DNA of 60,269 nt. Origin: Alkalihalobacterium sp048323755 (GTDB taxonomy: Bacteria; Bacillota; Bacilli; Bacillales; Bacillaceae_F). The notes beneath the pieces are model-generated. The model was not told where the DNA came from. It did not search any database and worked only from the letters and a program-made list of their open reading frames with translations. A program made the position numbers and the translations under genes. Below are positions 42,110-51,041 of the stretch, piece by piece; within the stretch, counting starts at the first letter, position 1; each line of letters starts with the position of its first letter. The stretch is taken from the NCBI RefSeq assembly GCF_048323755.1, contig NZ_JBLWFS010000024.1:1-60269 (forward strand), read 5' to 3'.

Positions 42110-42850
42110 TTGGGTAAAGGTTCATTACGTCAAATTTTGCTTATTACAGATGGTTGCTCAAACCAAGGTGAAGACCCTGTCGCAATTGCTGCTTTAGCAA
42201 AAGAACAAGGGATCACAGTTAATGTTATAGGTGTAGTAGATAATAGTCCGATGAATGAGCAAGCTGTTCAGGAAATTGAGTCAATTGCTATGGCAGGCGG
42301 CGGTGTTAGTCAAATTGTATACGCACAAGCCTTAGCGAAAACGGTACAAATGGTAACACGTAAAGCAATGACTCAAACATTATATGGTGTGGTTAATCGG
42401 GAGCTTCAACAAATATTAGGAAAAGAACAAGAGATGGAAGATTTGTCTCCTGAAAAGCGCGGTCAAGTAATGGAAGTTGTAGATGAATTAGGAGAAACCA
42501 TCGATTTAAATGTGCTAATTCTAGTAGATACAAGTGCTAGTATGAAGAATAAACTACCAATGGTACAAGATGCGTTAACGGACTTATCTATAAGTCTTAC
42601 TTCTCGAATGGGAGATAACCGGTTCTCACTTTACTCTTTTCCAGGGAAAAGAAAGGATATTGACCGTCTATTAGATTGGTCACCTAAACTAGAATCATTA
42701 ACAGGTATTTTTCATAAGTTGTCTTCAGGAGGCATTACTCCAACGGGACCTGCCTTACAAGTTGCACTACAAAAGTTTGAGAAAACTAACTCGAGAAGGA
42801 GTTTGATCTCTAGTGGCGAGGATGAACTACTCGAAGACTCAGGCATGTAA
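42110..42850 (+). CDS. yabS: VWA-domain protein YabS
   Basis: 246-aa protein with two von Willebrand A-like halves: LLITDGCSNQGEDP at the N-terminus and LILVDTSASMKNK (MIDAS DxSxS) near residue 138. Function unknown; it lies with spoIIE and yabT in Bacillus and is sporulation-linked. TTG 42110 is the best start (6 nt after GGAGGGG and matches the family MGKG-like start); the frame opens at 42074 within the hairpin. The end overlaps yabT by 29 bp. Confidence 0.87.
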   Translation: MGKGSLRQILLITDGCSNQGEDPVAIAALAKEQGITVNVIGVVDNSPMNEQAVQEIESIAMAGGGVSQIVYAQALAKTVQMVTRKAMTQTLYGVVNRELQQILGKEQEMEDLSPEKRGQVMEVVDELGETIDLNVLILVDTSASMKNKLPMVQDALTDLSISLTSRMGDNRFSLYSFPGKRKDIDRLLDWSPKLESLTGIFHKLSSGGITPTGPALQVALQKFEKTNSRRSLISSGEDELLEDSGM

Positions 42851-43784
42851 CTTAAAACCAGGAGCAACGGTTGTCGGAAAATGGCATCGGAAAAAGTACC
42901 AAATTGTTAAGTTACTAGGATCTGGTGCAACTGGATCTGTCTACTTAGCAAGGTGTGCAGAGGGCGAGGTTGCCTTAAAAATAGGTGTCGATAGCATGGC
43001 CATCACATCTGAGGTTAATGTCTTAAAGCATTTTTCGAAGGTCCAAGGTCAGGTACTTGGGCCTTCTTTGTTAGATGTTGATGATTTAGTAATAAACCAA
43101 GGAGTCCTTCCTTTTTACGTTATGGAGTATTTAAAAGGTGAGCAATTAATCCAATTTACTTCAAAGCGAGGAGAAGAGTGGGTTGGTATTTTAATGGTTC
43201 AATTATTAGGTGATTTAGACCGGCTGCACCGTGCGGGTTGGGCATTTGGAGACTTAAAGCCTGATAACTTAATTGTTGTTGGACCAACCCCGCGAATACG
43301 TTGGCTAGACGTTGGTGGTACGACGTTGCTTGGTAGATCGATTAAAGAGTATACCGAGTTTTTCGACCGCGGCTATTGGGGTATGGGTTCAAGGGTAGCA
43401 GAGCCGAGTTATGATTTGTTTGCTCTCGTGATGATTATGATTAATTGTATGTACCCTAAACGGTTTGATAAAAAAGCGGACCAGCCATTACAGCAACTGA
43501 AACAAGCGATAGAGATAAAACCAGGGCTGAAACCATATCGTAATGTCATGTTAAAAGGACTTCAAGGAAAGTACGGTGATGCCCAAATGATGAAAAAAGA
43601 ACTAATGGATGCAATTCAAAAAAAATCTGTTACTTACACAAAAGCTAAACCGTCAACTCCACCAAGAGTACGCCGAAAAGATCAAAAAAAACCAGCCAAA
43701 TCATCGTATTTAATTGAAATCTTTCTGGTTACCTCTTTTCTTATACTGGCATATATCCTATACTTATTTGGACAATTAATGTAA
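42822..43784 (+). CDS. yabT: forespore Ser/Thr protein kinase YabT
   Basis: 320-aa Hanks-type kinase with a C-terminal membrane anchor (YLIEIFLVTSFLILAYILYL); in B. subtilis it is DNA-activated and phosphorylates RecA and other proteins in the forespore. Gly loop LLGSGATGSVYLA, Lys in VALKIG, catalytic FGDLKPDN (HRD is replaced by FGD, normal for YabT) and DVG instead of DFG. It lacks external sensor domains. ATG 42822 gives the family start; GTG 42813 is the alternative. Confidence 0.9.
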   Translation: MNYSKTQACNLKPGATVVGKWHRKKYQIVKLLGSGATGSVYLARCAEGEVALKIGVDSMAITSEVNVLKHFSKVQGQVLGPSLLDVDDLVINQGVLPFYVMEYLKGEQLIQFTSKRGEEWVGILMVQLLGDLDRLHRAGWAFGDLKPDNLIVVGPTPRIRWLDVGGTTLLGRSIKEYTEFFDRGYWGMGSRVAEPSYDLFALVMIMINCMYPKRFDKKADQPLQQLKQAIEIKPGLKPYRNVMLKGLQGKYGDAQMMKKELMDAIQKKSVTYTKAKPSTPPRVRRKDQKKPAKSSYLIEIFLVTSFLILAYILYLFGQLM

Positions 43785-43820
43785 GGATATTCAAAAAGTC
43801 CGGGAGTTGTGGAGGGTGCC

Positions 43821-44579
43821 ATGTCTAGAGCAGATAAGATGATGGATGTATGTTTGTTAGCTGGGGAAATTATGCTAACGTATGGTGCAGAAACTTATCG
43901 GGTAGAAGAAACGTTAGAGCGAATGGCTAAAGCAGCAGGGTTCGTTAATGTGCATAGCTTTGTTACAACGACTGGGATATTCCTCTCCTTTGATGAAGTA
44001 GGCAAAGGAGATAGGATGCAAATGATTCGAGTCGATGATCGAATATACGATTTAAATAAAGTTACATTAGTTAATCAAGTGTCCCGGGAATTTGTAACGG
44101 GTGAAATAGATGAAGAAGTCGCTTATGAAAAATTAAATGAAATTGCCAAATCACCAACGAACTATCCTGTTTGGCTCGTTCATATCGCTTCAGGTGTAGC
44201 AGGTGCAGGGTTTTCTTACTTATTTGGGGGCAGTTTACGTGATATGCTCCCTGCTTTCATTGCGGGCTTTATTGTTAGTGTTTGTGTTTTTAAGTTCCAA
44301 GAGTATTTAAAAGTAAAGTTTTTTGCTGAATTTATATCCGCATTTATTGGAGGTAGTGTTGCTATTGGCTTGGTCTATATTGGGGTCGGTGTTAATTTAG
44401 ACCAAATTATAATAGGAATTTTGATGCCTCTTGTACCAGGAGTCCCCCTCACCAATTCGGTGCGAGATTTAATATCAGGTGATTACGTTGCTGGTGTAAG
44501 CAGGGGAGCTGAGGCTATTTTGACGGCACTCTCGATTGCAACAGGAGTGGCATTAGCCATTGGCTTATTCTTAACGTAA
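43821..44579 (+). CDS. ThrE-type threonine/serine exporter, N-terminal half (DUF1212)
   Basis: 252-aa protein of the ThrE/YjjP family: a cytoplasmic part with YGAETYRVEETLERM and TTTGIFLSF, then about five TM segments from residue 118 on (WLVHIASGVAGAGFSYLFGG onward). It forms one exporter with the next gene. ATG 43821 behind GGAGGGTG. The pair is inserted between yabT and tilS relative to B. subtilis. Confidence 0.85.
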   Translation: MSRADKMMDVCLLAGEIMLTYGAETYRVEETLERMAKAAGFVNVHSFVTTTGIFLSFDEVGKGDRMQMIRVDDRIYDLNKVTLVNQVSREFVTGEIDEEVAYEKLNEIAKSPTNYPVWLVHIASGVAGAGFSYLFGGSLRDMLPAFIAGFIVSVCVFKFQEYLKVKFFAEFISAFIGGSVAIGLVYIGVGVNLDQIIIGILMPLVPGVPLTNSVRDLISGDYVAGVSRGAEAILTALSIATGVALAIGLFLT

Positions 44580-44656
44580 AAATCTTTAAGAGGATGTTCA
44601 TTATGACCTCCTTTTTGAACACGCACTTTAAGAACATTTAATGGGGGGCAAGAGCG

Positions 44657-45103
44657 ATGTGGTTGGAATTATTGTTTGTGTATGCAGCAACGATATGTTT
44701 TGGAATTTTGTTTAATGTGCCGACAAGAGCTTTATTTATCGGTGCACTTATTGGTTGCTTATCGTGGTTTATCTACCGAACTTTGCCGGAATACGGTATT
44801 TCATTTATATTAGCTACTGCTTTAGCATCGTTTATGAGTGCTACTCTAGCGCAAATTCTTGCTAAGAAATTGCGCATCCCTGCTACAACGTTTAGTATTC
44901 CAGCAATTATTCCATTAGTGCCTGGAAGTAAGGCCTATTTTACGATGTTGGCATTTGTCGAAAGTGATTATTTACTTGGGTTAGAGCTTGGGATAAGCAC
45001 GATGCTCCAAGCTGGAGCAATTGCAGGCGGGCTCGTTTTTGCGTTAGCCATTTTCTCTTTTAAGAAGGGAGGTATTGGTCAACGTTATGAACCAGGACGT
45101 TAA
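44657..45103 (+). CDS. ThrE-type exporter, C-terminal half (DUF3815, YjjB-like)
   Basis: 148-aa membrane protein with four TM segments; signature FSIPAIIPLVPGSKAYFTML. With the previous gene it makes up a split ThrE threonine/serine exporter. Amino acid specificity is inferred. ATG 44657 follows TGGGGGGC. Its end overlaps tilS by 17 bp. Confidence 0.85.
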   Translation: MWLELLFVYAATICFGILFNVPTRALFIGALIGCLSWFIYRTLPEYGISFILATALASFMSATLAQILAKKLRIPATTFSIPAIIPLVPGSKAYFTMLAFVESDYLLGLELGISTMLQAGAIAGGLVFALAIFSFKKGGIGQRYEPGR

Positions 45104-46493
45104 GCAATTCATTAAAGACCACCAATTACTCGAACCTAATTCAGTCATTGTTATAGGGGTTTCTGGAGGACCTGATTCACTGGCCTTATTACACTACTTA
45201 TGGAAAGAAAGCCAAAAGGAAAATTATCAATTAATTGCAAGCCATATTGATCATCAATTAAGAGAAGTCAATTCCGCAGAAGATTATGAGTTTGTTAAGC
45301 AGTATTGTGCGGAGCGGAATATTCTTTTTGAAGGAAGTCGAGTTAATGTAAAAAAGGTTCAAAAAGAATATGGTTTAAGTATCCAAATGGCGGCAAGAAA
45401 ATGTCGTTACGACGTATATAAACAGGTGATGATGAAGTACCAAGCGAACTATCTGGCTTTAGCTCATCACGGGGATGACCAAATAGAAACGATTTTAATG
45501 AATCAAGTGAGAGGAACGGCTGTAGAAGGGCTTTCCGGTATTCCTATCTCGAGGCGATTTGCAACAGGGACCTTAATTCGACCATTCTTAGGAATAACAA
45601 AAGCACAAATCGTGCAATACTGTAATGAGGAAAAATTACAACCGAGAATCGATGAAAGTAACGTTTCTGATAAGTATGTGAGAAATCGTTTTCGAAAAGA
45701 AGTTTTACCTTTTATTAAAAATGAAAACCCAAAAGCGCACATCCATTTTCAGCGTATGAGTGAACAAATAGAGTTAGATCAGGTCTATCTTGAGGAATTA
45801 ACTCGTACACATTTAGAAGGGGCAGTTGAAACGAAGACGGAGGAGTTAGTCGTCATTTCTGTTGATCGTTTCAAAGAAATGGCCGTCCCTTTACAAAGAA
45901 GGGGTATTCATCTAATATTAAAATATCTCTACGGGGAAAATTACCCATTTCTCTCATACATACATATTGAACAAGTTCATCAAATGATTCACTCTCACAA
46001 TCCCTCTGGACAATTGGATTTCCCACAAGGGTTATTGATTGAAAGAGTTTATAATCGTTGTCGGTTACGTTTTAAAAAAGCCGAGGAAGGTTTTGAGTCT
46101 TTTACATACGAATTGCAAATTCCAGGATGTATATCTACAAAGTTGGGAATAATAAGTGCAAAATTCACATCAAACCTCATGGATATTAAGCGAACTCCGT
46201 ATACTTATATTTGTGATGCTGAGGAAGTTGAGTATCCACTGAACATTAGAACGAAAATGGATGGGGATCGTATCCAATTAGTAGGAATGACTGGATCAAA
46301 GAAAATTGGCCGTATTTTTATTGATCATAAAATTGAGCAATGGAAACGAAAGATATGGCCGCTTGTTATTGATGGAAACAATGATGTGATATGGATTCCC
46401 GTATTAGGACATTCTAAAAAAGGTGCTGTCACAGAAATGTCGCAAAAATATTTAGTGCTTTCATTTGAATTTAATGATGAAGGCTCGGTATAA
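45087..46493 (+). CDS. tilS: tRNA(Ile)-lysidine synthetase
   Basis: 468-aa essential enzyme that converts C34 of tRNA-Ile2 (CAU) to lysidine, changing its identity from Met to Ile. PP-loop GVSGGPDSLALLHYL, HHGDDQIETILMN and a C-terminal TilS domain. ATG 45087 gives the family start but stands 14 nt after AAGGGAGG; TTG 45075 is too close. In B. subtilis and here it precedes hprT. Confidence 0.95.
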   Translation: MNQDVKQFIKDHQLLEPNSVIVIGVSGGPDSLALLHYLWKESQKENYQLIASHIDHQLREVNSAEDYEFVKQYCAERNILFEGSRVNVKKVQKEYGLSIQMAARKCRYDVYKQVMMKYQANYLALAHHGDDQIETILMNQVRGTAVEGLSGIPISRRFATGTLIRPFLGITKAQIVQYCNEEKLQPRIDESNVSDKYVRNRFRKEVLPFIKNENPKAHIHFQRMSEQIELDQVYLEELTRTHLEGAVETKTEELVVISVDRFKEMAVPLQRRGIHLILKYLYGENYPFLSYIHIEQVHQMIHSHNPSGQLDFPQGLLIERVYNRCRLRFKKAEEGFESFTYELQIPGCISTKLGIISAKFTSNLMDIKRTPYTYICDAEEVEYPLNIRTKMDGDRIQLVGMTGSKKIGRIFIDHKIEQWKRKIWPLVIDGNNDVIWIPVLGHSKKGAVTEMSQKYLVLSFEFNDEGSV

Positions 46494-46532
46494 TTCTTTT
46501 CAGCAGCAGTTACAGGAGGGTATAACAGTATA

Positions 46533-47072
46533 ATGAAAGATGAAATCAAAGAAGTCTTAATTTCTGAAGAAGAAATACAACAGAAGGTACGTGAGCTAGG
46601 AGACGTACTAACGAAAGAGTACGAAGGCCGGTTTCCCCTTGTTGTCGGAGTATTAAAAGGTGCTTTGCCTTTTATGGCCGATTTAACGAAAAGAATAGAT
46701 ACACATATCGAGCTTGATTTTATGGATGTATCAAGTTACGGTGCTGGTACCGTTACTTCCGGTGAAGTTAAAATTGTGAAAGATTTAAATACTTCAGTAG
46801 AAGGACGCGATGTCCTCATTGTAGAAGATATTATAGATAGCGGATTAACACTAAGCTATTTAGTAAAGCTATTTCATTATCGCAAAGCAAAATCGGTTAA
46901 GATCGTTACACTCTTAGATAAACCAGATGGCAGAAAGGTTGATTTAGTACCTGATCTTGCCGGATTTACGGTTCCAGATGCGTTTGTTGTCGGATATGGT
47001 TTAGACTTTGCTGAGCGCTATCGAAACCTCCCGTATATTGGCGTACTAAAGCCAGAAATTTATGGGACGTAA
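46533..47072 (+). CDS. hprT: hypoxanthine-guanine phosphoribosyltransferase
   Basis: 179-aa purine salvage enzyme. PRPP loop VLIVEDIIDSGLTLSYL, N-terminal VLKGALPFMADL, and C-terminal VGYGLDFAERYRNLPYIG. Shine-Dalgarno AGGAGGG with a rather long 14-nt gap. TilS-HprT pairing is conserved. Confidence 0.96.
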   Translation: MKDEIKEVLISEEEIQQKVRELGDVLTKEYEGRFPLVVGVLKGALPFMADLTKRIDTHIELDFMDVSSYGAGTVTSGEVKIVKDLNTSVEGRDVLIVEDIIDSGLTLSYLVKLFHYRKAKSVKIVTLLDKPDGRKVDLVPDLAGFTVPDAFVVGYGLDFAERYRNLPYIGVLKPEIYGT

Positions 47073-47140
47073 AGATTGTGAAAAAAGTGGTAAATATGAT
47101 ACTATAATTTAAGCTTATTGTACGTGGGAGGAGGTCAGGA

Positions 47141-49165
47141 ATGAATCGGATTTTTCGTAACACGATATTTTACTTATTAATTTTTCTAGTCATCGTAGGG
47201 ATTGTAAGTGTATTTAGCGGTGATCAAGTCGAGACGACACCGATGACAGTTGATCAGTTTTATGAAAAACTTCAAAATGGAGAGGTTACCACTCTTTCTT
47301 TAAAGCCTGAGCGACAAGTGTACTTAGTACGAGGACAGCTTGTAAACACGCCAGAAGGAGAGTATTTCCAAACATATATTCCTAGGGCTGAGTTGGCAGT
47401 TGAAAGACTGTTTGCTGTTCAAGAAGGTGGAGTTTCTGCACCGGAGTTCACGATGGAGCCTGCAGATGAGACAAGTGGTTGGGTTACCTTTTTTACGTCA
47501 ATTATTCCATTTATCATTATTTTCATCCTATTCTTCTTCTTACTAAGCCAGGCTCAAGGTGGCGGAAGCCGTGTCATGAACTTTGGTAAAAGTAAGGCGA
47601 AAATGGTTCAAGATGATAAGAAAAAAGCGAAATTTAAGGATGTTGCTGGCGCAGATGAAGAAAAGCAAGAGCTTGTTGAAGTGGTTGAGTTCTTAAAAGA
47701 CCCTCGAAAGTTCTCAGCAATTGGTGCGCGTATTCCAAAAGGGGTTCTATTAGTAGGACCACCTGGTACAGGTAAAACGTTACTTGCACGTGCAGTTGCA
47801 GGTGAAGCGGGTGTACCATTCTTCTCAATCAGTGGTTCTGATTTCGTTGAAATGTTTGTTGGGGTCGGTGCTTCTCGTGTACGTGACCTATTTGAAAATG
47901 CAAAGAAAAATGCCCCGTGTATTATCTTTATTGATGAGATTGATGCGGTCGGACGACAACGTGGAGCAGGACTTGGCGGGGGTCACGATGAACGTGAGCA
48001 AACGCTAAACCAGTTACTCGTTGAAATGGATGGATTTAGTGCAAATGAAGGAATTATCATCATCGCGGCAACAAACCGTGCTGATATCCTAGATCCAGCA
48101 TTACTGCGTCCAGGTCGTTTTGACCGACAAATTCTAGTTGGCCGACCAGATGTTAAAGGTCGTGAAGAGGTATTAAAAGTACATGCACGTAACAAACCTC
48201 TTGCCGATGACGTTGATCTTAAAGCGATTGCTGCTCGTACACCTGGTTTCTCGGGTGCTGACTTAGAAAATCTATTAAATGAAGCGGCTCTTGTTGCTGC
48301 ACGTCATGATAAGAAGAAAGTGAACATGGTTCATATTGAAGAGGCTATTGACCGTGTCATTGCTGGACCAGCTAAGAAGAGTCGAGTAATCTCGGCAAAA
48401 GAAAAGAAAATTGTTGCTTGGCACGAAGCAGGCCATACGGTCGTGGGTGTCAAACTTGAAAATGCAGATATGGTTCATAAAGTTACGATTGTTCCACGTG
48501 GGCAAGCTGGTGGATATGCTGTTATGCTTCCGAAAGAGGATCGCTACTTTATGACCAAACCAGAGTTGCTTGATAAAATTATGGGCTTACTTGGCGGGCG
48601 TGTTGCTGAGGAAGTTACTTTTGGAGAAGTAAGTACTGGAGCTCATAATGATTTCCAGCGCGCAACAAGTATTGCTCGTAAAATGGTTACTGAATATGGT
48701 ATGAGTGAAAAGCTTGGACCAATGCAATTTGGACAAAGTTCAGGCGGTCAAGTGTTCTTAGGTCGTGATATTCAAAACGAACAAAACTATAGCGACCAAA
48801 TTGCCTATGAAATTGATTTAGAAGTACAACGTTTCATTAAAGAATGTTATGAACGTTGTAAGCAGATCCTTCTTGATAATAAAGATAAGCTAGATCTTGT
48901 TGCAGAAACGTTAATGGAACTTGAAACGTTAGATGCTGAACAAATTAAATCACTTGTAAACGAAGGGAAACTTCCTGAAAACCATCATACGGATGCGTAT
49001 CGTAAACAAGAGCTTAAGTCTGAAACGACTCAAGATGGTGATGTTAAAGTAAATATTTCTTCTAAAAAAGATGAGGCTGAAGTAAAAGAAGAAACTGATG
49101 CTAAGCCTTCAGATGAACCATCTGAGAAACCAAAATCAGATGATGAAAATAAAACAGATAAGTAA
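47141..49165 (+). CDS. ftsH: ATP-dependent zinc metalloprotease FtsH
   Basis: 674-aa membrane AAA+ protease. Two TM helices (about residues 5-23 and 112-132) flank an extracytoplasmic domain; Walker A GPPGTGKT, Walker B IIFIDEIDAVG, arginine fingers in LLRPGRFDRQ, and zinc site HEAGH (about H428). The C-terminal tail is long, acidic and low-complexity (about 50 residues). A TATAAT at 47103 suggests its own promoter but the -35 is unclear. Confidence 0.97.
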   Translation: MNRIFRNTIFYLLIFLVIVGIVSVFSGDQVETTPMTVDQFYEKLQNGEVTTLSLKPERQVYLVRGQLVNTPEGEYFQTYIPRAELAVERLFAVQEGGVSAPEFTMEPADETSGWVTFFTSIIPFIIIFILFFFLLSQAQGGGSRVMNFGKSKAKMVQDDKKKAKFKDVAGADEEKQELVEVVEFLKDPRKFSAIGARIPKGVLLVGPPGTGKTLLARAVAGEAGVPFFSISGSDFVEMFVGVGASRVRDLFENAKKNAPCIIFIDEIDAVGRQRGAGLGGGHDEREQTLNQLLVEMDGFSANEGIIIIAATNRADILDPALLRPGRFDRQILVGRPDVKGREEVLKVHARNKPLADDVDLKAIAARTPGFSGADLENLLNEAALVAARHDKKKVNMVHIEEAIDRVIAGPAKKSRVISAKEKKIVAWHEAGHTVVGVKLENADMVHKVTIVPRGQAGGYAVMLPKEDRYFMTKPELLDKIMGLLGGRVAEEVTFGEVSTGAHNDFQRATSIARKMVTEYGMSEKLGPMQFGQSSGGQVFLGRDIQNEQNYSDQIAYEIDLEVQRFIKECYERCKQILLDNKDKLDLVAETLMELETLDAEQIKSLVNEGKLPENHHTDAYRKQELKSETTQDGDVKVNISSKKDEAEVKEETDAKPSDEPSEKPKSDDENKTDK

Positions 49166-49172
49166 TAGGAAA

Positions 49173-49206
49173 AATAGGATGTCTTTGGACATCCTATTTT
49201 CTTTTG
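49173..49206 (+). terminator. terminator after ftsH
   Basis: AATAGGATGTC / GACATCCTATT, loop TTTG, then TTCTTTT. Confidence 0.9.
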
Positions 49207-49268
49207 AAAATGGTAAAATTGAGGTAAAGTAAACATACATAAACTAAAATGAAATGTGGTGAACAATT

Positions 49269-50054
49269 ATGATATTTGTTGTAGATGTAGGGAATACGAA
49301 TATTGTTCTAGGTGTATACGATGGTGATGACCTCATTCATCATTGGCGTATTGCTACGAGTAGAGATAAAACTGAAGATGAGTACGGTATGCTTGTAAAA
49401 AGTTTGTTTCAAGATCAGGATCTTAGCTTAACAGAAATCGATGGAATTATCATTTCTTCTGTTGTTCCACCGATTATGTTTGCACTAGAAAAGATGTGTA
49501 AAAAATATTTTAAGTTAGATCCAATTGTGATTGGACCTGGAATTAAAACGGGTTTAAACATTAAATATGAAAACCCTAGAGAAGTAGGTGCTGACAGAAT
49601 CGTTAATGCTGTTTCTGCCATTCATCTGTATGGAAGCCCTTTAATTATCGTAGACTTTGGTACAGCGACTACGTTCTGTTATATTAACGAACAGAAGCAA
49701 TATATGGGCGGTGCAATTGCACCAGGGGTTGGTATCTCAACTGAAGCATTATATACAAGGGCATCGAAACTTCCCCGTATTGAAATTTCAGAACCGCCTT
49801 CAGTAGTTGGAAAGAACACGGTAAATGCTATGCAAGCCGGGATCTATTATGGATACGTTGGGCAAGTGGATGAAATCGTCCGAAGAATGAAAGAGCAATC
49901 CTCGGTAGAACCTAGAGTTATTGCAACTGGGGGTTTAGCTCCATTGATAGGAAAAGAATCGAGAACCATTGAAATTGTAGATCCGTTTTTAACGCTTAAA
50001 GGTCTACAAATGATTTATATGAAAAATTCGAGGAAGGACGAAGATCATGAGTGA
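49269..50054 (+). CDS. coaX: type III pantothenate kinase
   Basis: 261-aa first enzyme of CoA synthesis. Acidic/phosphate motifs DVGNTNIVLG, GADRIVNAV and VDFGTATTFCYI are intact. Shine-Dalgarno GTGGTGA. It overlaps hslO by 8 bp. Confidence 0.95.
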   Translation: MIFVVDVGNTNIVLGVYDGDDLIHHWRIATSRDKTEDEYGMLVKSLFQDQDLSLTEIDGIIISSVVPPIMFALEKMCKKYFKLDPIVIGPGIKTGLNIKYENPREVGADRIVNAVSAIHLYGSPLIIVDFGTATTFCYINEQKQYMGGAIAPGVGISTEALYTRASKLPRIEISEPPSVVGKNTVNAMQAGIYYGYVGQVDEIVRRMKEQSSVEPRVIATGGLAPLIGKESRTIEIVDPFLTLKGLQMIYMKNSRKDEDHE

Positions 50055-50934
50055 TTATCTTGTACGAGCGATTGCATTTGATGGTAGTGTTAGAGCTTAT
50101 GCGACGCGAACTACTGCAATGATTGGTGAAGCAGCCAAAAGACAAGACACATGGCCAACAGCATCAGCTGCATTAGGAAGAGCAATGACGGCTGCAACGA
50201 TGATGGGCGCTATGCAAAAAGGTGATGCGAAAATCACTGTGAAAATTGAAGCAGACGGGCCAATAGGACATATTATTGTTGATACGAATGCTAAAGGAGA
50301 AACAAGGGGGTACGTTAAAAACCCACATGTTCACTTTGATTTAAATGCCCACGGGAAACTTGATGTGGCAAGAGCTGTAGGTACAAATGGGCAACTATCT
50401 ATTGTAAAAGATTTAGGTCTCAGAGATTACTTCACAGGAAGTGTTCCAATTATTTCCGGGGAATTGGGTGAAGATTTTACATACTATTTTGTAACATCTG
50501 AACAAATTCCTTCGGCTGTTGGAGTTGGAGTGCTGGTTAACCCTGATTACTCCATCTTAGCTTCAGGTGGATTTATTCTTCAAATGATGCCTGGCGCTGG
50601 AGATGACATCATTGAGTATATTGAAAAACGTTTAAGTCAAATTCCTCCAATCTCTAAATTGATTGAAGCGGGTAAAAGCCCCGAAGAGATCCTTGAAGAG
50701 TTACTTGGTAAAGAAAATTTAAAGATTCTCGATCAAATGGAAGTTAAATTCTCCTGTACTTGTTCAAAGGAAAGATTTGAAACGGCCATTATCAGTTTAG
50801 GTGCCGGAGAAATACAAGCAATGATCGACGAGGATGGAAAAGCCGAAACTCGTTGTCACTTTTGTAATGAAACGTACGTATTTACTAGACCTGAATTAGA
50901 AACATTACTAACGGAAGCAGGCAGCAATAAATAG
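50047..50934 (+). CDS. hslO: redox-regulated chaperone Hsp33
   Basis: 295-aa chaperone switched on by oxidation. The C-terminal zinc/redox Cys pairs are visible as CTC and CHFC. N-terminal substrate domain with DYLVRAIAFDGSVRAYA. In B. subtilis yacD follows; here cysK comes next, so yacD (a PrsA-like protein) is missing. Confidence 0.96.
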   Translation: MSDYLVRAIAFDGSVRAYATRTTAMIGEAAKRQDTWPTASAALGRAMTAATMMGAMQKGDAKITVKIEADGPIGHIIVDTNAKGETRGYVKNPHVHFDLNAHGKLDVARAVGTNGQLSIVKDLGLRDYFTGSVPIISGELGEDFTYYFVTSEQIPSAVGVGVLVNPDYSILASGGFILQMMPGAGDDIIEYIEKRLSQIPPISKLIEAGKSPEEILEELLGKENLKILDQMEVKFSCTCSKERFETAIISLGAGEIQAMIDEDGKAETRCHFCNETYVFTRPELETLLTEAGSNK

Positions 50935-50958
50935 AGTTAAAATTATCAAAAAAATCCG

Positions 50959-50990
50959 TTGACTATTTGGAAATCATTTGCTACTATAAT
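50959..50990 (+). promoter_or_regulatory. cysK promoter
   Basis: TTGACT (50959-50964), 17 bp, TACTAT (50982-50987), with TATAAT overlapping 3 bp later. Confidence 0.65.
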
Positions 50991-51041
50991 CTTAACAAAA
51001 CCAATGAATTTACTCGGTATTAACGAAAGGGGAAGTTAAAA

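Noticed and set aside
42822..43784. YabT as a dead kinase because HRD and DFG are altered
   Set aside because: FGDLKPDN and DVG retain the catalytic and metal Asp, and the active B. subtilis YabT shows the same changes.
47634..48505. Several - strand open frames over ftsH
   Set aside because: Shadow frames of a strongly conserved gene, without ribosome sites or recognisable products.
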